7,258 nucleotides of DNA from assembly GCA_905200565.1 (NCBI GenBank), contig CAJKKX010000114.1, forward strand, positions 1 to 7,258, written 5' to 3'. The translations under genes were made by a program, and so were the position numbers. This document shows, piece after piece, positions 1 to 5,885 of the stretch. A model generated the notes under the pieces. The model ran no database searches. It saw only the letters and a program-made list of their open reading frames with translations, and was not told the DNA's origin. This stretch comes from an uncultured Lachnospiraceae bacterium. GTDB lineage: Bacteria; Bacillota_A; Clostridia; Lachnospirales; Lachnospiraceae. Positions within the stretch are counted from its first letter, which is position 1. Every line of letters starts with the position of its first letter.

Positions 1-122
1 CCGGAAGCATCGATCACCGTATCCTCCGATGCGGATTCTGCGAACTGCCCGCCCTCGATGCAGACATCTTTGGTTACAAAAGTACCGTTCTCTTCAAAAA
101 CACTTGCATTCTTAATAATCAT
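1..122 (-). CDS. nagA: N-acetylglucosamine-6-phosphate deacetylase, N-terminal part (cut by window edge)
   Basis: NagA removes the acetyl group from N-acetylglucosamine-6-phosphate in the cytoplasm, giving glucosamine-6-phosphate for NagB. Only the first 40 codons are in the window. They begin MIIKNASVF and continue through an acidic, glycine-containing beta-sandwich segment ending in ...TVIDAS, which is how Firmicutes NagA proteins start. None of the metal-binding histidines lies in this part, so the call rests on the N-terminal resemblance plus its place directly after nagB. The ATG is preceded by an AAAGG-type site about 9 nt upstream. The gene follows nagB by 75 nt, and that gap holds a strong hairpin. 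A related dihydroorotase-like amidohydrolase is possible from so short a piece, but the context makes NagA much more likely. Confidence 0.8.
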   Translation of the reverse strand, partial: MIIKNASVFEENGTFVTKDVCIEGGQFAESASEDTVIDAS

Positions 123-152
123 AAGACTCAGCCTTTCTATTGTATTTTAATG

Positions 153-185
153 TTCAGCCATGCAGAGTATTTCCGCATGGCTGAA
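153..185 (-). promoter_or_regulatory. Intercistronic hairpin between nagB and nagA
   Basis: A perfect 11-bp inverted repeat (TTCAGCCATGC at 153-163, GCATGGCTGAA at 175-185) encloses an 11-nt loop in the 75-nt gap between nagB and nagA. In the minus-strand transcript the stem is preceded, not followed, by a T-run, so it is not a standard intrinsic terminator for the operon. An A-run follows the stem on the plus strand, so it does not terminate there either. An mRNA-stabilising or processing structure, or a protein-binding palindrome, is possible. The function is not established. Confidence 0.6.
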
Positions 186-197
186 AAAAATTCCATA

Positions 198-926
198 TTA
201 CGCTAATTTGGAAGCTGCCGCTTCGTCTGCCACGATGGTAACATCCGGATGAAGCTGGAGAATAGAAGCCGGTACCTGTGGGGTAATCGGGCCTTCTACG
301 ACTTTTTTCAGAATATCTGCTTTGTCCGCGCCGCTTACGACTACGACGATCTTACGTGCCAGCATGATGTTCTGGATACCCATCGTATAAGCCTGCTTCG
401 GCACATCGTCCACGGATGCAAAGAAACGCTTATTTGCCTCGATGGTGCTCTCTGTCAAATCCACACAGTGCGTTACAGGCGGGAAGCAGTCAGTCGGCTC
501 GTTAAACCCGATGTGCCCGTTATGTCCCAGTCCCAGAAGCTGTAAGTCGATACCGCCTACGCTTTTGATGATTGCATTGTATGCGCTGCATGCCTTGTCA
601 GCGTCCGGCTCCGTACCGTCGGGCACAAAGGTGCGCTCCTTCGGGATGTTTACATGGTCAAAGAAATTATGGTTCATAAAGTAACGGTAGCTCTGGTCAT
701 GATCGCCGGACAGTCCTTTGTACTCATCCAGATTTACGCTTGTCGCGTTGGAGAAATCCAGGTCGCCGTTGTTATAACGGGCGATCAGCTCCTTGTAAGT
801 GCCGATCGGTGAAGAACCGGTTGCCAGTCCCAAAACACAGTTTGGCTTCATCGTAACCTGCGCCCCGATGATGTTTGCCGCTTTTCTGCTCATGTCCTCA
901 TAATCTCTTGTTTTTAAAACCTTCAT
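198..926 (-). CDS. nagB: Glucosamine-6-phosphate deaminase
   Basis: NagB converts glucosamine-6-phosphate to fructose-6-phosphate and ammonia in the cytoplasm, the last step of amino-sugar catabolism. The 242-residue protein shows the family signatures in order: the phosphate-binding LATGSSP loop (residues 34-40), NLDEYKG (65-71) with the general base Asp67, and GLGHNGHIGFNEP (132-144) with His138 and Glu143. The position of E. coli Asp141 is Asn136, a form I recall as usual in Firmicutes NagB. The length matches the short B. subtilis type, which lacks the extra C-terminal allosteric segment of the E. coli enzyme. The start at 926 is chosen because AGGAGAGG lies 7 nt upstream and the alignment begins MKVLKTRDYE. 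The frame stays open 27 codons further, but that stretch reaches back into the preceding gene and has no such site. It follows the CBM9-like gene by 19 nt. Confidence 0.96.
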   Translation of the reverse strand: MKVLKTRDYEDMSRKAANIIGAQVTMKPNCVLGLATGSSPIGTYKELIARYNNGDLDFSNATSVNLDEYKGLSGDHDQSYRYFMNHNFFDHVNIPKERTFVPDGTEPDADKACSAYNAIIKSVGGIDLQLLGLGHNGHIGFNEPTDCFPPVTHCVDLTESTIEANKRFFASVDDVPKQAYTMGIQNIMLARKIVVVVSGADKADILKKVVEGPITPQVPASILQLHPDVTIVADEAAASKLA

Positions 927-945
927 ACTAATCCTCTCCTTTTCT

Positions 946-1551
946 TTATTCAATGATTCCTTTTGCAAAGAACTTTGGCAAATGAAAATTTGGCGTTTCA
1001 TTTTCAATTACCGTATAGCTGCCAAAATGAGTCAGCCCTTCACTCTCTTTGATCTTGTAAAAGTTGCAGGCAATGGTATCGCCGGATTTAAAATCATTCC
1101 TGCCGTAAACGAAATCAATCAGCTCCAGCGGTATGGTGATCTCCAGCGTCCAGTGATCCTCATATACCGTCCCTGTACAGTTACACGCTTCATGAAGAGC
1201 CGGTGGAAACGGCTTTCTTCCCTTTCTGCCATTTCCGAAGTTCGCATGAAGCGCGCCGTAGGAATTGGCTTCAAAGTTTAAGTACATATCCGGAAATTCC
1301 TCCGGATAAAACTGGAAAAACGCCTCCATCGTGCTGTCGAGGTGTACCGGATCATTCGGCTGCGTGTAGGTACGCACCGGATCTTTTTCCTGACAGGTCA
1401 TTTTTACATAAAAACCTGTTCCCGGAAGAAAAGCAAGCGCCCCGGAGGTTTTCGGACGGTAATCGCCGCCCCAGTTGTACTTGTCCACCTGAAACTGCGG
1501 GCAGGAGTCGATTTCTGTCTTCGCATAAATCGTTTTGATTTGGTATTTCAT
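946..1551 (-). CDS. CBM9-like carbohydrate-binding domain protein
   Basis: This 201-residue protein resembles the family 9 carbohydrate-binding module (the C-terminal sugar-binding domain of some xylanases), here as a stand-alone protein. Visible features are an early KYNWGGDYRPKT segment, an aromatic-rich middle (AFFQFYPEEFPDMYLNFE), then EDHWTLEITIPLELI and a C-terminal FYKIKE...HFGSY segment, the usual beta-sandwich order of CBM9-like families. There is no signal peptide or membrane segment, so it is probably cytoplasmic. The start at 1551 is supported by GGAGGG 4 nt upstream; the frame runs 20 codons further up but without a comparable site. It has its own promoter and leads a unit with nagB and nagA, which suggests a role linked to amino sugars. 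Neither ligand nor activity can be read from the sequence. The family assignment is by pattern only. Confidence 0.75.
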   Translation of the reverse strand: MKYQIKTIYAKTEIDSCPQFQVDKYNWGGDYRPKTSGALAFLPGTGFYVKMTCQEKDPVRTYTQPNDPVHLDSTMEAFFQFYPEEFPDMYLNFEANSYGALHANFGNGRKGRKPFPPALHEACNCTGTVYEDHWTLEITIPLELIDFVYGRNDFKSGDTIACNFYKIKESEGLTHFGSYTVIENETPNFHLPKFFAKGIIE

Positions 1552-1582
1552 GGTTCCCTCCAAACTCCATTTTGATAAAATA

Positions 1583-1611
1583 AGTGTACCGCATTTGGGA
1601 AAAAAATGCAA
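1583..1611 (-). promoter_or_regulatory. Predicted sigma-A promoter for the CBM9-nagB-nagA unit
   Basis: On the minus strand TTGCAT (1606-1611) and TACACT (1583-1588) are separated by exactly 17 nt. A start about 7 nt downstream would give a leader of roughly 25 nt before the ATG at 1551, including the GGAGGG site. It lies in the only wide gap (81 nt) of the leftward gene series before nagB, so it most likely begins a separate transcription unit. No clear operator palindrome was seen next to it. Confidence 0.6.
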
Positions 1612-1623
1612 GACCAGCCCTGC
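1600..1623 (-). terminator. Weak possible terminator after the deacetylase gene
   Basis: Reading leftward just after the deacetylase stop, GCAGG (1619-1623) can pair with CTTGC (1608-1612) across a 6-nt loop, with one G-U pair. One base later a run of seven T follows (1600-1606). The stem is only 5 bp, so termination would be partial at best. The T-run lies inside the spacer of the promoter for the next unit and the stem overlaps its -35 box. Confidence 0.3.
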
Positions 1624-1632
1624 CCTATTTCC

Positions 1633-2754
1633 CTATCTTATCGCACGGTAAGCGGCCCCGTCCGCCAGCTTCTCTTTTTTGTATTTCGCCAGCTCGCTGA
1701 CTGTCACAAGCTGATAGCCTTTCTGCTTCAGCATCGGAATGATCCGCTCCACCGCCTCCACGGTCGGCAGATGGATGTCGTGCATCAGAACGATGGAGCC
1801 ATCTTTGGCGTCCGTCATGACTGACGTGACCGTACTCTGCACATTTCTTGTTTTCCAGTCCAGCGTATCCACGTCCCACAGGATCAGCGGCATCCCTGCG
1901 GCGGCTCCCACTGTGGAATTGTAAGCGCCATAGGGAGGTCTGAGCAGGCTCGGTTCATGCCCGCAGGCGCTCTTTATCATCCGGTTCGTATTCCCTATCT
2001 GTGCTGCCAGCGCCGCCCCGTCAAGCTGCGTAAGCTGTGGATGGTTCCAACTGTGATTTCCAATCTCGCACCCCATTTGATAAGCCTTTTTCACGGTACT
2101 CTGATACCGTTCGACGCTGCTTCCCACCAGAAAGAACGTCGCTACCGCGTCATTCTCCTTCAGGCATTTCAGCAGCCGCTCCGTATAGGGGCCGGGGCCA
2201 TCGTCAAAAGTCAGGGCCACCATTGGTTTCTTCGGATTGACGCGCACCTTTACCTTCGGCTGATAGACTCCTTTTTCGTTAAAGTGATACCCTTTCTCCT
2301 TAATAAAACAGTCTCCGGTCACCCGCTCACCCTTTGCGTTCAGGTAATATTTCTTTCCGCCAGCCAGGGTCAGCCATCCCTTCCGCATCCTCCCCTGTCT
2401 CCCGAAGTAATAATATTTTCCTTTGATCCTCCGCCATTCCTCCGAGGCCATCACGCCGTTTTTCTTAAAGTAATATCTGGATTTTCCAATCTTCCGCCAG
2501 CCTTTCGCCAGCCTGCCGTCCGGAGCGATATAATATTTCTTTCCCTGATACCGATACCAGCCTTTTTCCTTATTTCCCTTTTTCTTCGGAGCCTCCTGCA
2601 TCTCACCGGGAACCGCCCTCTGACCGTCCCCCTTCCCCGTGCTTTCCGTCTCCTGCACGTCTGGTTCCTGTATGCCGGCCGCCTCTGCCTTCGCCGCGCC
2701 CATTAGCAAAAAAGAACACAGAACCGCCGCCAGTATCCTTCTTTTTAATCTCAT
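1633..2754 (-). CDS. Exported polysaccharide deacetylase (CE4) with cell-wall-binding repeats
   Basis: This 373-residue protein is a predicted carbohydrate-esterase family 4 enzyme that removes N-acetyl (or O-acetyl) groups from a surface polymer such as peptidoglycan. A signal peptide (charged MRLKRR, hydrophobic core, AKAEAAG cleavage region) covers residues 1 to about 27, followed by a polar linker. Residues 65-160 hold about five choline-binding-type repeats of the pattern GW-x-x-GKxYYx-x-x-G. All catalytic motifs are present: TFDDGP (182-187), HSWNHP (234-239) for the metal triad, RPPYG (272-276), WDVDTLDW (293-300) and LMHDIH (323-328). The start at 2754 begins the signal peptide; a frame extension of 17 codons runs back into the preceding gene and would spoil it. 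A GGGGGA site lies slightly far upstream (about 12 nt), so initiation may be modest. It follows the DUF554 gene by 17 nt. The substrate is inferred. Confidence 0.93.
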   Translation of the reverse strand: MRLKRRILAAVLCSFLLMGAAKAEAAGIQEPDVQETESTGKGDGQRAVPGEMQEAPKKKGNKEKGWYRYQGKKYYIAPDGRLAKGWRKIGKSRYYFKKNGVMASEEWRRIKGKYYYFGRQGRMRKGWLTLAGGKKYYLNAKGERVTGDCFIKEKGYHFNEKGVYQPKVKVRVNPKKPMVALTFDDGPGPYTERLLKCLKENDAVATFFLVGSSVERYQSTVKKAYQMGCEIGNHSWNHPQLTQLDGAALAAQIGNTNRMIKSACGHEPSLLRPPYGAYNSTVGAAAGMPLILWDVDTLDWKTRNVQSTVTSVMTDAKDGSIVLMHDIHLPTVEAVERIIPMLKQKGYQLVTVSELAKYKKEKLADGAAYRAIR

Positions 2755-2771
2755 CTTTTTCTCTTCCCCCT

Positions 2772-3455
2772 TTAAAAATGAAAAATCCCTTTGATCAGAA
2801 ACCACAGAACCGGCACCGCCAGCGCCGGCAGCATGTTCAGGGATTTCGCATCCTTAATCTTTAGAATCGACAGTCCGGAGGCCGCGATCAGGATTCCTCC
2901 CACAATGGATATTTCCGTCAAAAGCTCCTGCGTCAGAAAGGAACTTAAAAATCCGGCTCCCAGATAAATGCCGCCCTGCCAGCAAAAGAGCATCGGCGCC
3001 GCCGCCGCGATTCCGATTCCATAAGTCGAAGCCAGAACCATAGACGTCACGAAATCCAGCGTAGCATTGGTAAACAAATACGTGTGGTCTCCATGCACCG
3101 CGCTCTCGATCGGTCCCAGAATCGACAACGTACCGATGCAGAACAGAAGAATTGCCGTAGACAGTCCCTGTCCCAGATTCGACTTTGCGAAACGGTTCGT
3201 CAGACGGTTAAATCTTCCGTCCAGATCCAGCGCCGTTCCCGTCAGGCTCCCGATGGCAAGGCTCAGAATAAAAAGTACCGGAAACGTACTTTTTCCCATA
3301 TTGGATACCACGGCATTGATTCCCAGGGCCGCTTCCGCAAAACCCATGGCGTTATAAAGCGCACTCTGGTACTCCTCTTTGATTCCCTTTCTAAGCGCGC
3401 TTCCGATCACGCTTCCCGCCAGAATCGTCCCTGTATTTACAATTGTCCCTATCAT
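2772..3455 (-). CDS. DUF554 family integral membrane protein
   Basis: This 227-residue, strongly hydrophobic protein fits the DUF554 family (E. coli YqgA type), whose function is unknown. It opens MIGTIVNTGTILAGSVIG, typical of the family, and has about six or seven likely membrane segments (roughly residues 3-20, 32-50, 57-75, 99-116, 140-160, 181-199 and 208-225). Family-like glycine/alanine stretches include NAMGFAEAALGI and the internal LFCIGTLSILGPIESA. The start at 3455 is favoured by AGGGGGAA ending 5 nt upstream, and it begins the conserved region. The frame is open for 73 more codons, but only as a shadow of the histidine phosphatase gene. It lies 11 nt after that gene and 17 nt before the deacetylase, so co-transcription is likely. 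Transported substrate, if any, is unknown. Confidence 0.9.
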   Translation of the reverse strand: MIGTIVNTGTILAGSVIGSALRKGIKEEYQSALYNAMGFAEAALGINAVVSNMGKSTFPVLFILSLAIGSLTGTALDLDGRFNRLTNRFAKSNLGQGLSTAILLFCIGTLSILGPIESAVHGDHTYLFTNATLDFVTSMVLASTYGIGIAAAAPMLFCWQGGIYLGAGFLSSFLTQELLTEISIVGGILIAASGLSILKIKDAKSLNMLPALAVPVLWFLIKGIFHF

Positions 3456-3466
3456 CCGTATTCCCC

Positions 3467-4195
3467 CTAATGTCTTTCCTCTGCATTTCCATACGCCTCG
3501 CAGAAACGCGCTGCAAACGCCGGTTCCTCCCCTTTTGCATACAAATGGGAAATATCTCCATAGGCATTCATGCGGAAGCTGGCGATTCCCTGCCGCCTCT
3601 CCTCCGTCGTCACCGTGGTAACGCCTGTCGGGGCTGAGCAGGTATGATGCCACAGAAGCATGGGAGAAATGCAAAAAAGATGGCTCAAAAGCACACAGCC
3701 CAGCGCGAAATGGCAGAAGAAAACCAGCGTATCGTTATTCTCCTGCTCCACCCGGTAAAAATGCCCTTCTCTCCGGTAACCATGCCGGGCGAGAAACTCA
3801 TCAAACTGCGTGGTAACTCTTTCATACTCTTCCTTCACATGCGCCTCCTGAAAAACCTCGCATTCATGCCAGTGTTCATAGCTGTAAAATCTTTCATCCG
3901 CCGTCCAGTCCTGCGGCAGCCAGTCCCAGGAAACCGTTCTGCGCCCTTCCCCATCCGGCCGCAGGATCTTCGGGCGAAATTCCGCAAGCCATTCCAGTTC
4001 CACCGCCGTGCGGTTCACCTTCTTCAAAGTACAGGAAGCCGTGTCCTTCGCCCTTCCAAGAGGGGACACATAAAACTCCTTTACATCCAGTCCGGCCATC
4101 CGTTCTGCCAGAAGCTGTGCTTCCTTCCACCCTTTCTCAGTCAGGGAGTCAATGGAATAGTCCGGATCGCCATGTCGTATGATCAAAAGCTTCAT
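3467..4195 (-). CDS. Histidine phosphatase (phosphoglycerate-mutase-like) family protein
   Basis: This 242-residue cytoplasmic protein belongs to the histidine phosphatase superfamily, which transfers phosphate through a phospho-histidine. The catalytic RHG motif is at residues 7-9 (His8). SPLGRAKDTA (44-53) supplies the second arginine, AEFRP (71-75) the acid residue Glu72, and FCHFALG (160-166) the second catalytic His162. The insert between Glu72 and His162 is long and rich in Trp, Tyr and Glu, unlike dedicated glycolytic mutases, so a phosphatase on a small metabolite is more likely than mutase activity. The substrate cannot be named. A GAGG site lies about 12 nt before the ATG, with AAAGG closer. 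The gene starts 17 nt after the LRR protein gene and ends 11 nt before the DUF554 gene. Confidence 0.9.
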   Translation of the reverse strand: MKLLIIRHGDPDYSIDSLTEKGWKEAQLLAERMAGLDVKEFYVSPLGRAKDTASCTLKKVNRTAVELEWLAEFRPKILRPDGEGRRTVSWDWLPQDWTADERFYSYEHWHECEVFQEAHVKEEYERVTTQFDEFLARHGYRREGHFYRVEQENNDTLVFFCHFALGCVLLSHLFCISPMLLWHHTCSAPTGVTTVTTEERRQGIASFRMNAYGDISHLYAKGEEPAFAARFCEAYGNAEERH

Positions 4196-4212
4196 ACCTT
4201 TTCATCCTCTTT

Positions 4213-5013
4213 CTATTTTATTTTTCCTTTTTTACTCATGCCTGCTTTTCTCATGCTCCTTAACAGCTTTTCTTTCTGTTTTTTCTTCATCCCCTTCGTT
4301 TGCACGACGATCTTTGCAGACGTTTTTTTCAATGCCTGTTTGCCGACTTTTCGCAAAGCTTTTCCTTTTAGTTGGATGATCTTCAAATTCCTGCACCCGG
4401 AAAATGCCTGTGCTTCGATCGTGCGGACATTCTTTCCCAGAATCAGCTTTTTCAGCTTCGTATTATTCTTCATCACACCTTTTCCGACACATATAACCTT
4501 ATAGGTTTCGCCTTTGATTTTGACTGTCGCAGGCACGCTCAGCTTCGCCGCTTTCTTGCTTTTCACATATGCCAGCTTTGCCAGCTTCCGTTCCGCATCA
4601 AGAATCACATACCGATCCATCAGCGGCGGTTCTACAATAACCGGCGGTATCACGGCCGTATCTTCTTTCAGCGCTCCCTGTGCCTTTATCAGCGCTTCCG
4701 CCAGCGCATGCAGCGTCTCCGCACCCGCATCTGAGGAAACCTCCTTCGCCGCCCGGTAAGCAGCTACAAACGCCTTCCATTCGGCGTCCCTGTAATTCTT
4801 CTGGCCTTCCTGATAGACCGAAGCCCCCGCAGCCAGAGCTTTGTCCAGCGCCTCTTTCGCCTCTTTCTCTTTCCTCTTCTGCTCTGCATTCCCGTCTATC
4901 GGTTCGAAAGGCGTTTCGTCCGACGCCAGAACCATCGTCATAGATATGGACGGCGCTCCCCCGGCCATCACCACTGCCGCCAAAAGCCCGGCAGCCCATC
5001 TTTTTCCCTTCAT
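4213..5013 (-). CDS. Secreted FIVAR/leucine-rich-repeat surface protein
   Basis: This is a 266-residue predicted exported protein. Residues 1 to about 31 form a signal peptide (MKGKRW, hydrophobic Ala/Val core, then VLASDE). A lysine/glutamate-rich helical stretch follows, then a FIVAR-like helical module (about 55-115, pattern W..F..AY..A). A proline-rich linker VIPPVIVEPP comes next. The C-terminal half carries BspA-type leucine-rich repeats (LKKLILGKNVRTIEAQAFSGC, about 190-215) and a very basic tail ending KKGKIK. No LPXTG sorting signal or wall-binding repeat was seen, so how it stays at the surface is unclear; the basic tail may bind anionic polymers (inference). The start is supported by GGAGGAGGG upstream and a strong promoter at 5058-5086. 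Its C-terminal region is closely similar to the partial gene at 6907-7258. The exact role is unknown. Confidence 0.85.
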   Translation of the reverse strand: MKGKRWAAGLLAAVVMAGGAPSISMTMVLASDETPFEPIDGNAEQKRKEKEAKEALDKALAAGASVYQEGQKNYRDAEWKAFVAAYRAAKEVSSDAGAETLHALAEALIKAQGALKEDTAVIPPVIVEPPLMDRYVILDAERKLAKLAYVKSKKAAKLSVPATVKIKGETYKVICVGKGVMKNNTKLKKLILGKNVRTIEAQAFSGCRNLKIIQLKGKALRKVGKQALKKTSAKIVVQTKGMKKKQKEKLLRSMRKAGMSKKGKIK

Positions 5014-5057
5014 CTAAAGCCCTCCTCCTGTTTTCTGTATGCAAGTATGATATCCTC

Positions 5058-5086
5058 ATTATACCATCCTCTTTTCTCCCATGCAA
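5058..5086 (-). promoter_or_regulatory. Strong predicted sigma-A promoter with extended -10
   Basis: On the minus strand TTGCAT (5081-5086) is followed after 17 nt by a perfect TATAAT (5058-5063), preceded by TG one base upstream (extended -10, TGGTATAAT). Transcription would start about 7 nt further on and give a leader of roughly 38 nt to the ATG at 5013, containing GGAGGAGGG. It lies about 60 bp from the insertion-sequence end, so the leftward genes keep their own promoter despite the insertion. Confidence 0.8.
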
Positions 5087-5146
5087 GACAGGCCGGACAG
5101 CAGGAAAAGATTTTGCCTGGAGCAAAAGAAAGACCCCGCGGGATTT

Positions 5147-5186
5147 TGATATGCTCCCTTTTAGGTAGACAGTTGAAAAAATAAAA
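5147..5186 (+). repeat. Left terminal inverted repeat of the IS
   Basis: The segment starts TGATATGCTCCC, contains GTAGACA (5165-5171) and ends in an A-rich run. It matches the reverse complement of 6824-6863 at 30 of 40 positions without gaps. The best conserved part is GTAGACAnTTnAAAAAAnTA-type sequence, and the outer 12 bases still match at 9 of 12. Confidence 0.75.
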
Positions 5187-5213
5187 CTGTTTATCTGGAA
5201 GGGGGCATTTTCT

Positions 5214-5885
5214 ATGGGTAAGATTTCTCCGGAAGAAAAAATACAATGGGTGGAGAAAATCATTCAGAATAAAGAATCAATCCATTCAGTTGCATCAAAA
5301 TTAGGAATTCACCATACGACTGTTGATAAATGGGTTAGGAACTATAAGTCGCTTGGTCAGGAGGTGTTTTTTAGAAAAGGCTGGACAAAAAGAACTTCAG
5401 CCGAAAAGGAGGCAGCCATTTTAGATTACCTTTCTGGCAAAGGTTCTCTCAGAGATATTTGTGATAAACACAAAATTACAGATACTCATCAGCTCAGAAA
5501 GTGGATTATGAAGTATAATGGTCATGAAGAACTTAAAGATTCGGGAACAGGAGGTACACCGATCATGACCAAAGGCAGAAAAACTACTTTTGATGAACGT
5601 GTTGAAATCGTTCAGTATTGTATTAACCATAATCATAATTATGCTGAAACAGCAGAAAAATTCAGTATTTCATACCAGCAGGCCAGAAACTACACTGTTA
5701 AATACGAAGAAAAAGGTGTTGAAGGTCTTCGGGACAGACGCGGAAAAAGAAAATCTCAGGATGAAATGAACGAATTAGAAAAACTTCGTGCAGAAGTAAA
5801 AATTCTGCGTGCGGAAAAAGAACGTGCAGAAATGGAGATTTCTTTCTTAAAAAAATTAGAAGAAATCGAGAGGAGGCGAAGCTGA
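5214..5885 (+). CDS. IS3-family transposase OrfA (DNA-binding subunit)
   Basis: OrfA is the 223-residue regulatory/DNA-binding product of the IS and supplies the N-terminal part of the frameshifted transposase. Three helix-turn-helix-like units can be seen: about residues 20-46 (SVASKLGIHHTTVDKWVRNYK), 75-102 (SLRDICDKHKITDTHQLRKW) and 140-168 (YAETAEKFSISYQQARNYTVKYEEKG). An RDRRGKRK basic patch follows. The C-terminal 181-218 region has a leucine-zipper-like heptad pattern (LEKLRAEVKILRAE), used in this family for subunit contacts. It is longer than the roughly 100-170 residues common for OrfA. The ATG is preceded by GGAAGGGGG 7-16 nt upstream. The last codons overlap the start of the orfB frame, and the slippery heptamer lies at codons 212-214. 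Confidence 0.93.
   Translation: MGKISPEEKIQWVEKIIQNKESIHSVASKLGIHHTTVDKWVRNYKSLGQEVFFRKGWTKRTSAEKEAAILDYLSGKGSLRDICDKHKITDTHQLRKWIMKYNGHEELKDSGTGGTPIMTKGRKTTFDERVEIVQYCINHNHNYAETAEKFSISYQQARNYTVKYEEKGVEGLRDRRGKRKSQDEMNELEKLRAEVKILRAEKERAEMEISFLKKLEEIERRRS
5849..5855 (+). promoter_or_regulatory. Programmed -1 frameshift slippery site (A AAA AAA)
   Basis: Seven A residues sit in the orfA frame as TTA AAA AAA TTA, so the heptamer is phased X XXY YYZ for -1 slippage. The orfB frame is exactly -1 relative to orfA and is open from upstream of this site to 6787. Slippage would give a fusion read as 5214-5855 joined to 5855-6787, 524 residues. AGGAGG at 5871-5876 lies downstream and could serve orfB initiation. 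Confidence 0.8.

Noticed and set aside
132..142. A possible intrinsic terminator or riboswitch before nagA
   Set aside because: The hairpin at 153-185 has no following T-run on the coding strand and no expression-platform alternative pairing was seen.
927..1007. A 27-codon N-terminal extension of NagB
   Set aside because: It runs into the end of the CBM9-like gene and lacks a ribosome site, while AGGAGAGG precedes the ATG at 926 where the family alignment begins.
1957..2706. A 249-codon plus-strand open frame opposite the deacetylase
   Set aside because: It is a shadow of the CE4 deacetylase, which has all catalytic motifs, a signal peptide and wall-binding repeats.
3456..3674. A 73-codon N-terminal extension of the DUF554 protein
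   Set aside because: It lies inside the histidine phosphatase gene in another frame, is Cys/Arg/Gly-rich, and the family start MIGTIVNTGT at 3455 has a good ribosome site.
3644..4504. A 286-codon plus-strand open frame opposite the histidine phosphatase and LRR genes
   Set aside because: It spans two well-supported minus-strand genes, has low-complexity Phe/Ser/Leu-rich content typical of antisense to Lys/Glu-rich genes, and shows no recognisable domain.
5133..5142. GC-rich palindrome CCCGCGGG next to the IS left end as a terminator
   Set aside because: The palindrome leaves no room for a loop, so it cannot form a normal hairpin, and its T-run is short.
4598..5263. A 221-codon minus-strand open frame crossing the LRR gene start and the IS left end
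   Set aside because: Its Arg/Gly/Cys-rich translation is an out-of-frame copy of the FIVAR/LRR gene, and it crosses the IS boundary and the strong promoter.
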